Positions 54,684 to 63,217 of a stretch of DNA of 64,000 nucleotides are shown in pieces. The DNA comes from Bacteroidota bacterium (GTDB lineage: Bacteria; Bacteroidota; Bacteroidia; 2-12-FULL-35-15). The position numbers and the translations under genes were made by a program. The notes under the pieces are model-generated. The model had not been told where the DNA came from. It made no database searches and saw only the letters and a list, made by a program, of their open reading frames with translations. Within the stretch, counting starts at the first letter, position 1. Every line of letters begins with the position of its first letter. The stretch spans positions 45,700 through 109,699 of the forward strand of contig CANNHN010000009.1 in assembly GCA_947504725.1 (NCBI GenBank), in the 5' to 3' direction.

Positions 54684-57600
54684 TTGAAAATAAACTCTAA
54701 AATATTTCTAGTTCTACTTGTTTTGCTTTTTGTAAAACATTCTTCGTATGCGCAAACATATGACTTTCATAATTTTAATGTGGAAGACGGCTTGGCACAA
54801 TCCCAAGTATTATCAATGTGTCAAGATAGAAATGGAAATATTTGGTTTGGAACAAACAATGGTGGAGTTAGTAAATACGATGGAAACAAATTCATCAATT
54901 ACACTGAGAATGATAGCTTAATAAACAATGTGGTTTTTTCTATTTGTGAAACAAAAAATGGGAACATGTTGTTTGGAACAAATGGAGGACTAAGTGTTCT
55001 AATCGGTAAAAAATGGAAAAACTATTCAGAAAAAAATGGACTTATCCACAATAGAGTTTACAAAGTTTTAGAAGACAACAATGGTATTATTTGGATAGGT
55101 ACAGGCAAGGGGGTTTGCCAACTTATTAATAATAAAATTGTTCCCTTTGAATCTGATTCGTTGCTAAATCAAGCAAGAGTATTTAGTATGTATGCCGACA
55201 AAGCTAACAATATCTATTTCGGAACAATATTAAATGGAGTAATTAAATACAACCAAAAAACAAAAACCTTCAGCTACTTTTCTACCTCACTTGGACTACA
55301 AGATAATTTTGTGCGTTCAATAAATGAAAATCTAGAAGGGGAAATATACATCGGCACGAACTCTGGAATCAACAAAATAACACCAGAAGGAGCGTTGTCA
55401 CAAGTTAAAATTCCTGGACAAGAAAATATTGCTTTCACATCAATTATCCCAGACAATAAAAATAATGTTTGGCTTGCAACAAGCGAGGGCGTTTATAAAT
55501 ACAATGGATTAATATTTAGAAAATACACAAGTAAAAATGGATTAGCAAGTAACATTTTAATGTGTGGAATGCTAGATCGAGAAGGAAATTTTTGGTTTGG
55601 GACGGATGGATTCGGGGTGTCAAAATTCACAGGAGAAGCTTTTGTTTCTTATAGCTCAAAGGATAACTTACCTGGCGATTATATCAAATGTATTTTTCAA
55701 GACTCCCAAAAAAACATTTGGATGGGAGTAAAAGATTTTGGTGTAGTTTGTTTAAAAAAAGAAGAAGTTGTGAACTTCAAATTAGATGTAAAAAAGATTG
55801 AGAACTCACTAGCAGATAATGATGTACAAACAATTTTAGAAGATAAAAACGGTGCTATTTATTTTGGAACCAAAGCCGGATTAAGTGTTTTTGACGGAAC
55901 TCGATTTCATAACTATTCTACTAAAGATGGCCTGCCCGACAACAATGTGTTATCAACGTATATTGATAAAGAAAATACAATCTGGATTGGGACAGCAGAT
56001 GGATTTTGCAGTTTTAAAAACAACAAATTTGAAATTGTGAGACTTCCTTCTAATGTGCTAAGTGCTGGTAAAGTTGCACCTATCTATAACATTTTCGTTG
56101 ACAGAAACAAAGCCTTTTGGTTGGCATCCGAAAATGGGGTTATAAAATATTCAGGAAATACATTTCAAAAATTTAATGCCTCAAATGGATTTACTAGCAA
56201 ACGAGTTATTTCTACATTGCAAGACAAATCAGGATATTTATGGTTTGGTACTGACGAAGGAGTTTTCAATTACAACTATACATCCTTTGAAAACATAAGT
56301 GTAAAAGATGGATTAGCAGCCAATAAAGTTTATTTAATGCTCCTTCACAAAGATTTTTTGTGGGTTGGAACAAACAATGGAATTGACAAACTGGATTTAC
56401 ATGCTTTGCATTCGAGCAATGCAATTAAAATAAAACATTTTGGAAAAGAAGAAGGACTAAAAGGAGTAGAATGTAATTTTAACTCTCAAATGATAGATGA
56501 CCAAGGCAACTTATGGTTTGGAACTATAAAAGGGGCTACCGTATTTAATCCAAATTTTGATAAAACAAACAGAAAAGAAGCCTTAACCAGAATTACAGGA
56601 ATTCGGCTGTTTTTTCAAAATGCTGAGGAGGAATTAATCAAATATTCTGAAGGCCTAGACAGTATAACCAACCTTCCTTTCACACTCATTTTACCATATG
56701 ACAAAAACCACATCACTTTTGATTTTATTGGTGTTTGTATCACAAATCCAAACAAAGTAAAATACCAATTTAAATTAGAAGGAGCTGATGAAGATTGGTT
56801 CCCACCAACCTCAAAAACGGAAGCAACTTACTCTTCATTACCTGCTGGTGATTATACGTTTCATTTAAAAGCAATGAATAATGATGGCTTGTGGAACGAA
56901 AAAGATGTTACTTATAAATTCACCATTCTTCCTCCGTGGTATCAAACATGGTGGTTTTATACAACAACTGCATTGCTAGCATTTGGATTAATTTATTTAT
57001 TCATTGTTGTTAGAACAAGAAATTTACAAAAGGCAAAAATTGAATTGGAGCAAGAAGTTCAACTACGCACTTATCAGCTTCGTCAGGAGAAAGAAAAAGT
57101 AGAAATCGTTAACAAAGAAGTAACTGAGCAAAAAGCAATTATTGAAGCGAAGAATCACGACATAACAGATAGTATAAAATATGCGAAAAACATTCAAGAA
57201 GCATTACTGCCTCCGTTGCAAAATTTGCATAAAGAATTAAAAGATGCTTTTGTTCTTTATTTACCAAAAGATATTGTAAGTGGAGATTTTTATTGGTTTG
57301 CAAAAAGAAACAACAAACGTTTTATCGCTTCTGTAGATTGCACGGGTCATGGTGTTCCTGGTGCTTTTATGAGTATTATTGGAAACACTTTATTGAATGA
57401 GATTGTAACTGAAAAAAACATTACCTCACCTGCGGAAATTTTAAATGAACTTCACTTAGGCGTAAAAACTGCGTTGAAACAGAGTGGCAATTCTGAAAAT
57501 GAAAGACGAGATGGAATGGACATTGCATTGTGTTCACTAAATGAAGACGGGACACTATTGGAATACGCTGGAGCTAATCGTCCACTTTGGTTTTTCAAGA

Positions 57601-57938
57601 AAAATAAATCGGGAGAAGAAGCATTCGAAATGATTAAAGCCAACAAATTTCCAATTGGTGGATTGGAGATGGAAAATGAAGTAAAGCGTACATTCACAAA
57701 TCATACGTTCAATGTAGAAAAAGGAGATGTCGTTTATATTTTCTCGGATGGATATGCAGATCAATTTGGCGGAGCTAAAGGAAAAAAATTCATGGTTGGA
57801 AACATGCAAAAATTAATTTCCGAAATCTATCAAAAACCAATCAAAGAACAAGAACAACTCCTTTTAAAGAATTTCCTCGAATGGAAAGGAGAATTAGAAC
57901 AGGTTGACGATGTACTTGTTATTGGGTTTAGAATATGA
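54684..57938 (+). CDS. Two-component-type propeller sensor with SpoIIE (PP2C) phosphatase output
   Basis: A 1084-residue membrane sensor starting with TTG. A signal peptide (1-23, ending SYAQ) is followed by about 14 Reg_prop repeats with the pattern GNIWFGTNNGGVSKYDG (about 30-640), which form a periplasmic double propeller. A Y_Y_Y domain (about 665-750) and one membrane helix (about 755-777) follow. Then come a coiled segment (AKIELEQEVQLRTYQLRQEK) and a SpoIIE/PP2C phosphatase domain (about 835-1084) with metal-binding aspartates in IVSGDFYWF and SVDCTGHGVPGAFM. It probably dephosphorylates an anti-sigma-factor antagonist in response to an outside signal. No partner genes are adjacent, and the final codon runs into a dispersed repeat. 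Confidence 0.9.
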   Translation: MKINSKIFLVLLVLLFVKHSSYAQTYDFHNFNVEDGLAQSQVLSMCQDRNGNIWFGTNNGGVSKYDGNKFINYTENDSLINNVVFSICETKNGNMLFGTNGGLSVLIGKKWKNYSEKNGLIHNRVYKVLEDNNGIIWIGTGKGVCQLINNKIVPFESDSLLNQARVFSMYADKANNIYFGTILNGVIKYNQKTKTFSYFSTSLGLQDNFVRSINENLEGEIYIGTNSGINKITPEGALSQVKIPGQENIAFTSIIPDNKNNVWLATSEGVYKYNGLIFRKYTSKNGLASNILMCGMLDREGNFWFGTDGFGVSKFTGEAFVSYSSKDNLPGDYIKCIFQDSQKNIWMGVKDFGVVCLKKEEVVNFKLDVKKIENSLADNDVQTILEDKNGAIYFGTKAGLSVFDGTRFHNYSTKDGLPDNNVLSTYIDKENTIWIGTADGFCSFKNNKFEIVRLPSNVLSAGKVAPIYNIFVDRNKAFWLASENGVIKYSGNTFQKFNASNGFTSKRVISTLQDKSGYLWFGTDEGVFNYNYTSFENISVKDGLAANKVYLMLLHKDFLWVGTNNGIDKLDLHALHSSNAIKIKHFGKEEGLKGVECNFNSQMIDDQGNLWFGTIKGATVFNPNFDKTNRKEALTRITGIRLFFQNAEEELIKYSEGLDSITNLPFTLILPYDKNHITFDFIGVCITNPNKVKYQFKLEGADEDWFPPTSKTEATYSSLPAGDYTFHLKAMNNDGLWNEKDVTYKFTILPPWYQTWWFYTTTALLAFGLIYLFIVVRTRNLQKAKIELEQEVQLRTYQLRQEKEKVEIVNKEVTEQKAIIEAKNHDITDSIKYAKNIQEALLPPLQNLHKELKDAFVLYLPKDIVSGDFYWFAKRNNKRFIASVDCTGHGVPGAFMSIIGNTLLNEIVTEKNITSPAEILNELHLGVKTALKQSGNSENERRDGMDIALCSLNEDGTLLEYAGANRPLWFFKKNKSGEEAFEMIKANKFPIGGLEMENEVKRTFTNHTFNVEKGDVVYIFSDGYADQFGGAKGKKFMVGNMQKLISEIYQKPIKEQEQLLLKNFLEWKGELEQVDDVLVIGFRI

Positions 57939-57960
57939 TTTCTCCGCTTCGGTCGAAATG
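57937..57960 (-). repeat. CATTTCGACCGAAGCGGAGAAATC dispersed repeat overlapping a stop codon
   Basis: The same 24 bases as at 30468-30491. Its first two bases (GA) complete the TGA stop codon of the SpoIIE-type sensor gene. Confidence 0.8.
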
Positions 57961-58000
57961 AACATTTTAAACGAATGCAAGAATAAGGCTTATCTAGAAC

Positions 58001-58024
58001 GTCACCCTGAGCGGAGTCGAAGGG
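58001..58024 (+). repeat. GTCACCCTGAGCGGAGTCGAAGGG dispersed repeat
   Basis: A copy of the GTCATCC family on the opposite strand to the one at 57937, 40 bp away. The remaining intergenic sequence up to 58185 shows nothing else recognisable. Confidence 0.85.
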
Positions 58025-58185
58025 CAAACTCTCGCTTAAACCCATTCCCTAAAGGGCTATAAATAGGACTTTAAATTAACCATCCTTTTTATTTGCTTTT
58101 CTGCATAATCTGTTATAAATTAGTTACTTAAAGCATAGTTGAATGAAACACGCTATGTAATATATACTCACTTAAAAAATATACC

Positions 58186-59748
58186 ATGAAAAAATTACTA
58201 CTCCTTTGTACAGTTATTTTTAGTGCATCTGTTTCAAACGCTCAAACAGATGCTAGCGTCATGTTAACGTTGAATAATGCTTCTGTAGTTACACCAACTT
58301 CTGGTTCAGATGTTAGTTTTATTGCCACTTTGCCGAGTGGTGAAAACATTGTAGCAAACCATATCGTTATTTCTACAGGCGAGTCCGTAATCAACATTAA
58401 AAAGATTAGTGCTACAGGTACAGTATCAACTTTAAAAAACTTAATTATTCCTGTGGGCGCTGTTACTTATTCCAACCTAAAAGGAATATCCTGTTCTGCT
58501 ACTGGAAATTTCACGTGCTTGTTTGGTGAATTAAGTGATTTATATATTGTAAAATTTAATACTGCAGGTGCCGTTCTTTGGCAAAAGCATTTGAATGTCC
58601 CTGAAGTTGTTTCAACATATTACAATCATTCTTTAGATGAAACGCCAACTGGCGAATATTATGTTTCTGTTTCTGCTAACGCTTTTATGGGGATAATCAA
58701 AATTGATGCAAATGGTAATTTATTATGGAACCACAGAGTTGCTGGTCCAAGAGACGATGGAAAATGTCCTGGCTTTTGTACAGAAGTAACTTTAAGTGGA
58801 GGTTGCATAACTACTTTGAAAGATGAGAATTATGAAACAATCGTAAATTTAGCAGCAGATGGCTCATTAAATTGGTCTAGATCATATGTTGATTTATTAT
58901 ACCGTTGGACAAAATCAATAAAAGCAGACAATCTTGGCAACTTTTATGTGATGGGAACCTATGGAACAGGTGGAGCAACGTTCGTTCAGAAAATAGATGC
59001 AAACGGAAATTTCATTTATGCAAAAAATATTTCTGGTACAACTTCCTATACTGATGCATATGTAACAAACTCAGATGAATTTATTTTATTGTCAGAATAT
59101 CCAAGCTACAAACTTACTAAGATGGGACCAACAGGAAACATCTTGTGGAGCAAAGGGATTGGAGCTGTTGTTGCAGGAAATCCATATTCTAATTCAACTA
59201 CTTTTTCTAAAACACCAAGTGCAAATATTAGTTTTTTAGCTTGGCTAGATGCGAGCACGTCAATTGTGTTTAAATTCTCAGGTGATCCATCAGAAATTTG
59301 CAACTCTTATAATTATGCATTAGAAAACACTACAGATGATGCTCAAATTTTTGCAGCAGAAGTTGATTCTACTTGTAATATTACACCTCTAATTGTAAAT
59401 GTTACAAACACAGGGTTTGGTTCATCTGGTGATGAATTTTATTTGTCAGATGACTTTTGTTCTTTCATTGCATCTGTAAACGAAACTACATCAGTTGATT
59501 TAAACATCTACCCAAATCCTGCAACCGATTTTGTAAACATCGAATTGGGTAATTTGAAAAACGAAGATTTACAAAATGCTGTTATTGTTGTTTATGATTT
59601 GACAGGCAAAAAAGTTTTCGAAAAACAATTGAACAATTCATCAATGGAAAAAATTTCAACTGCTGATTATGCAACTGGACTTTATACTATTGTAATTGCT
59701 AATTCAAACAACATACTTGCAAAACAACGTGTGATTGTGCAGAAGTAA
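58186..59748 (+). CDS. Secreted T9SS protein of unknown function
   Basis: A 520-residue exported protein. A signal peptide (1-19, ending SNAQ) is followed by repeats of the type IVKFNTAGAVLWQKHL, GIIKIDANGNLLWNHRV, VQKIDANGNFIYAKNI and LTKMGPTGNILWSKGI, in which a lysine-rich strand, an Asn-Gly turn and a tryptophan recur. This suggests a beta-propeller spanning about residues 60-420. The C-terminal 80 residues are a T9SS type A sorting domain (VDLNIYPNPATDF, YATGLYTIVIANS). Such repeats resemble PQQ or SBBP-type propellers but no ligand residues can be assigned. It is a single gene closed by a strong terminator. Confidence 0.85.
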   Translation: MKKLLLLCTVIFSASVSNAQTDASVMLTLNNASVVTPTSGSDVSFIATLPSGENIVANHIVISTGESVINIKKISATGTVSTLKNLIIPVGAVTYSNLKGISCSATGNFTCLFGELSDLYIVKFNTAGAVLWQKHLNVPEVVSTYYNHSLDETPTGEYYVSVSANAFMGIIKIDANGNLLWNHRVAGPRDDGKCPGFCTEVTLSGGCITTLKDENYETIVNLAADGSLNWSRSYVDLLYRWTKSIKADNLGNFYVMGTYGTGGATFVQKIDANGNFIYAKNISGTTSYTDAYVTNSDEFILLSEYPSYKLTKMGPTGNILWSKGIGAVVAGNPYSNSTTFSKTPSANISFLAWLDASTSIVFKFSGDPSEICNSYNYALENTTDDAQIFAAEVDSTCNITPLIVNVTNTGFGSSGDEFYLSDDFCSFIASVNETTSVDLNIYPNPATDFVNIELGNLKNEDLQNAVIVVYDLTGKKVFEKQLNNSSMEKISTADYATGLYTIVIANSNNILAKQRVIVQK

Positions 59749-59769
59749 GAAAACGCATTAAATCTCTCT

Positions 59770-59809
59770 AATAAGCTCGAAATGAACACTATTTCGAGCT
59801 TATTTTTTT
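59770..59809 (+). terminator. Intrinsic terminator before rpoN
   Basis: AATAAGCTCGAAAT and ATTTCGAGCTTATT form a perfect 14-bp stem with a seven-base loop, followed by Ts. Confidence 0.92.
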
Positions 59810-59860
59810 GGCTAAATTTTTGCTACTTTTGTATACATAAAGGTAAAGCACAGCACGATT

Positions 59861-61321
59861 ATGTTAAGGCAAACCCAGTCGCATAAATTATTACAAAAAT
59901 TATCCCCGCAACAAATTCAGCTAATGAAATTGTTGCAGCTACCTACTATCGCATTAGAGCAACGAATCAAAGAAGAAATGGAAATCAACCCAGCGCTTGA
60001 AGAAGGTGTTGATACAGATGATGAACCCAAAGACGAGTTTGATAATGATGAAGAATTTGATGACACGGCTAAAGATGACGAAAATCAAAGAGAAGATTTT
60101 AGTCTAAGCGACTACATGGATGATGATGAAGGCGCTTCTTACAAAACAAAAGTAAACAATACGAGTCCAGACGAAGAACGCAAAGAAATTCCATTTTCAG
60201 TTGGAGTTACTTTTCAAGACAATCTTGAAAGCCAGTTAGGGATGAAAGATTTAGATGATCGCGAGTATCAGATTGCATTGAATTTAATCGGAAACTTGGA
60301 TGATGACGGATATTTAAGAAGAGATTTAAATTCTATTGTTGACGATATTGCTTTTTCTCAAAACATCTCAACAACTGAACCTGAGTTAAACGAATTATTG
60401 AAAGTAATTCAAGATTTTGAACCTGCTGGAATTGGTGCCCGCGACTTACAAGAATGTTTATTGATTCAATTAAGAAAAATTGATGTTCAAACCATGATTG
60501 TTGAATTAGCTACAGAAGTAGTAGAAAAACAAATGGATGAATTTTCGAAAAAACATTACGATAAAATTTCGAAAAAACTGGAGATTGACGATGAACTATT
60601 GAAAGAAGTCATTCAAGAAATTTTAAAGTTAAATCCTCGTCCAGGAAACTCCATGGCTGATGGCCAAAAAAGCCACCAACAGGTAATTGCCGACTTTATA
60701 ATGGTAAATGAAGAGGGTCAATTAATACTTACATTAAACTCTCGAAATTCACCTGATTTAAAAGTGAGTAAAGAATATTCTCAAATGTTGGAAGAATATT
60801 CAAAATCAAAAGATAAAAGCAGTAAAGAAGCTTCCATGTTTGTAAAACAAAAACTGGAGGGAGCAAAATGGTTTATCGATGCTATTCAACAACGGAGTTA
60901 TACATTATTGTATACCATGAATGCCATAATGGAATATCAAAAAGAATACTTTTTAACTGGTGATGAAACGCTTTTAAAACCAATGATTTTAAAAGATATT
61001 GCAGAACGAGTGAATCTAGATATTTCAACTATTTCTCGTGTTGCGAATAGCAAATATGTTCAAACAACTTTCGGAACATTTTTGTTAAAATCATTTTTTA
61101 GTGAATCCCTTTCTACCGATAGCGGTGAAGAAGTTTCAACGCGTGAAGTAAAAAAGATTTTGGAAGACTGTATTGCTGCAGAAAGTAAAAAGAAACCTTT
61201 GACTGACGATAAGCTTACAAAAATTTTGAAAGAAAAAGGATATAATATTGCCAGAAGAACTATCGCTAAATATCGTGAACAGCTGGAAATACCGGTTGCT
61301 CGTTTGAGGAAAGAACTATAA
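59861..61321 (+). CDS. rpoN: RNA polymerase sigma-54 factor
   Basis: Sigma-54 directs polymerase to -24/-12 promoters that open only with an AAA+ activator. The 486-residue protein has the glutamine-rich region I (LSPQQIQLMKLLQLPTIALEQRI), an acidic region II (about 45-105), the core-binding domain, and a helix-turn-helix near LKDIAERVNLDISTISRVANSKYV. The RpoN box ARRTIAKYR is at residues 464-472, so it is complete. A TACTTTTG box (59824-59831) lies 30 bp ahead of the ATG. No enhancer-binding activator is in the window. A possible target promoter lies at 6399-6415. Confidence 0.96.
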   Translation: MLRQTQSHKLLQKLSPQQIQLMKLLQLPTIALEQRIKEEMEINPALEEGVDTDDEPKDEFDNDEEFDDTAKDDENQREDFSLSDYMDDDEGASYKTKVNNTSPDEERKEIPFSVGVTFQDNLESQLGMKDLDDREYQIALNLIGNLDDDGYLRRDLNSIVDDIAFSQNISTTEPELNELLKVIQDFEPAGIGARDLQECLLIQLRKIDVQTMIVELATEVVEKQMDEFSKKHYDKISKKLEIDDELLKEVIQEILKLNPRPGNSMADGQKSHQQVIADFIMVNEEGQLILTLNSRNSPDLKVSKEYSQMLEEYSKSKDKSSKEASMFVKQKLEGAKWFIDAIQQRSYTLLYTMNAIMEYQKEYFLTGDETLLKPMILKDIAERVNLDISTISRVANSKYVQTTFGTFLLKSFFSESLSTDSGEEVSTREVKKILEDCIAAESKKKPLTDDKLTKILKEKGYNIARRTIAKYREQLEIPVARLRKEL

Positions 61322-61419
61322 TCAATAGGCAATTTTTCAGTAGGCAATAGGCAAAAAAGAATTAAAAAGAAATAATAAAAACACAAATTCGTAAAATTCG
61401 TTTTAATTCGTTATCCCTA

Positions 61420-62031
61420 ATGGAAGCTCGCTTCGCAAAAACCATTTCTTATCTTTTTCACCCTCTTCTAATGCCAACTTACGGGTTTACTTTTATCTTT
61501 TTTACAGAAAACTATATCTCCACATTTATTCCAGCCAGTTTAAAATTTATTATTCTTGGAGTAACATTTTTATTTACATTTTTATTACCAACAGTGAATG
61601 CTTTGATATTATTAAAAATGAAACGTATTCAAAGTTTAGAAATGGAAACCAACCAAGAACGGATTATTCCATATAGTAGTACTGCTTTATACTTTTTTGC
61701 TTTGTTTTATTTGTTTTATGATGCAGAATTCCCAGACATCTTTAAAATCGTTATTCTGGGTGCCGCTATTTCCATTTTACTCACGTTTCTTATTAATTTC
61801 AGATGGAAGATCAGTGCACATACTATTGGAATTGGTGGAATAGCTGGAGCTACACTTGGAATGATTTATCGTATACAAATGGATATGAGTGTCGCTCTTA
61901 TCGCAATTATACTTTTAGCTGGACTTGTTGCGTATGCAAGACTGAAATTAAATGCTCACACACCATCTCAAGTTTATACAGGATTTGTATTGGGATTTAT
62001 TATTGAATTAGGACTGATGTTGTTTTATTAA
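61420..62031 (+). CDS. PAP2-like membrane protein behind rpoN
   Basis: A 203-residue membrane protein with about six hydrophobic helices. Two segments recall the PAP2 phosphatase family: WKISAHTIGIGGIAG (about 129-143) and ARLKLNAHTPSQVYTGFVLGF (about 173-193). In the second the usual SRxxxxxHxxxD is replaced by ARLKLNAHTPSQ, so the histidine is kept but the final aspartate is not. It may be a phosphatase of lipid phosphates with altered chemistry, or a non-catalytic relative. It follows rpoN by 98 bp. A family name beyond PAP2-like is not justified. Confidence 0.65.
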   Translation: MEARFAKTISYLFHPLLMPTYGFTFIFFTENYISTFIPASLKFIILGVTFLFTFLLPTVNALILLKMKRIQSLEMETNQERIIPYSSTALYFFALFYLFYDAEFPDIFKIVILGAAISILLTFLINFRWKISAHTIGIGGIAGATLGMIYRIQMDMSVALIAIILLAGLVAYARLKLNAHTPSQVYTGFVLGFIIELGLMLFY

Positions 62032-62259
62032 GATGCTTATTCTCACATCTGTGTTAATTGGAACGCAGATTTTTATGATTATTATGATAAAAAATGATTT
62101 TTTATTTTCTAGGTATGTATGATTTATTGCCTTAGGCAATTGGATTTGATTGTCTCCATCCAAATGCATTTTCCACAAAGTTTGATTCCAAAGATAAATA
62201 TTCATTTCGAAGTCGCGCGTGAGCTAGGGTCGGGCGCGATGCCGCCAAGGGGTGAACAG

Positions 62260-62321
62260 CATTTTGCGAGAAAATCTTAGCAAAAGCTTTAGCTCTTTTG
62301 CTTTAGATTTTCCGGAAAATG
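62260..62321. repeat. Long imperfect hairpin
   Basis: The left arm (62260-62286) begins CATTTTGCGAGAAAATCT and the right arm (62295-62321), read in reverse complement, begins CATTTTCCGGAAAATCT. Both continue to GCAAAAG, with an eight-base loop (CTTTAGCT). There are only a few mismatches over about 27 bp. Confidence 0.8.
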
Positions 62322-62361
62322 GTGAGAGGCGGGAAGCAATCGCCCGGTCTTGATTCTTTTG

Positions 62362-62389
62362 GTTCTTTTCTGATTAAGCAGAAAAGAAC
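62362..62389. repeat. Perfect 11-bp hairpin
   Basis: GTTCTTTTCTG-ATTAAG-CAGAAAAGAAC. It is not followed by a T run on either strand, so it is not a simple terminator. It lies in the GGTCTTGATTCTTTTGG-containing repeat segment. Confidence 0.8.
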
Positions 62390-62468
62390 AAAGCAAAGTT
62401 GAAAACAGAATGTTTTAGGAAAGTTTAAAAAAAATTAAGGACTATGATTCCTTGGAGAAGAATTTCTG

Positions 62469-63170
62469 TTAATACAACAACATCCCAACACCAAAAGAAA
62501 AAGGAATCATTCCTGGTTCACCTCTACCCTTTTTAAAGATTTCGGATAAAGCATAAAACCCTTGTAAATTAAATTTGTTATACCCTACTCTGAACGTTAC
62601 ACCATAACGAATAGGGTCGATATTTTTGATTCGGTAAACTTTAATTTTTCCATCTTCGTCTGCATACTTTGTGTGAACATTATATGCATATCCAATTTTA
62701 CCTCCTACTGTCATTTTAAAACTTTTTTCTCCTCTTGTCCGAATTCGAAGCTCAACAGGAATTTCCATATAATTCATAGAAAATTTATTCGTGCTGTATT
62801 TAACAGTTAAGGGTTCAAATGTTGTATATTTCCCATCAATCGTATACGTAATTGCTCCATTCGTATGTACATCATGTGTACTAAATCCTGCTCCAATTGC
62901 AACACTAAACGGACCGTATCCAAAAGGATAATCCCACATTAAATAGGCGTTGCCACCTAAGGAATAGGGTTTTTGAGAAATTCCATCAGGCCAATTGCGG
63001 TAGGAATCGAAACTGAAATCCACTACAATATGATCTTTGGGGTCAGCAATTTTTTTAGCCGGCTTTTCTCTAAGCGTATCTTTTGTTTGCGCAAACGAAG
63101 AACTTCCTAAAAACAGGAAGAGAATAAAAAAACGGAAATAGGAATTTGTACTTTTAGAAATCAATTTCAT
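62469..63170 (-). CDS. Outer-membrane beta-barrel protein
   Basis: A 233-residue exported protein with a signal peptide (about 1-27, ending SFAQ) and a short Lys-rich linker. About eight amphipathic strands follow: HIVVDFSFDSYRNWP, GNAYLMWDYPFGYGPFSVAIGAGFSTHDV, FSMNYMEIPVELRIRT, FKMTVGGKIGYAYNVHT and the last FSFGVGMLLY. The pattern fits the small 'outer membrane beta-barrel' families common in Bacteroidota, including PorT-like proteins. I cannot say it is PorT. It lies 47 bp behind the HAD gene on the same strand. Confidence 0.8.
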   Translation of the reverse strand: MKLISKSTNSYFRFFILFLFLGSSSFAQTKDTLREKPAKKIADPKDHIVVDFSFDSYRNWPDGISQKPYSLGGNAYLMWDYPFGYGPFSVAIGAGFSTHDVHTNGAITYTIDGKYTTFEPLTVKYSTNKFSMNYMEIPVELRIRTRGEKSFKMTVGGKIGYAYNVHTKYADEDGKIKVYRIKNIDPIRYGVTFRVGYNKFNLQGFYALSEIFKKGRGEPGMIPFSFGVGMLLY

Positions 63171-63217
63171 CAGATTTTTATTTGAACAAAAATAATCATT
63201 TTAAAGTTGATTAAGAA

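Larger units (their letters stand above)
62032..62468. repeat. 437-bp intergenic region built of repeats and hairpins
   Basis: No credible gene is present. From about 62050 there is an ATGATTATTATGATAAAAAATGATTT-like stretch of short near-repeats after GGAACGCAGATTT. From about 62215 the composition becomes GC-rich (CGCGCGTGAGC, GGGTCGGGCGCGATGCCGCC). This is followed by the two hairpins listed separately and a GCGGGAAGCAATCGCCCGGTC segment. It looks like a composite of dispersed elements rather than unique sequence. Confidence 0.55.

Noticed and set aside
62008..62205. Short minus-strand frame at the end of the PAP2-like gene
   Set aside because: It overlaps the end of a real gene and an AT-rich repeat stretch, and the translation is low-complexity Ile/Lys.
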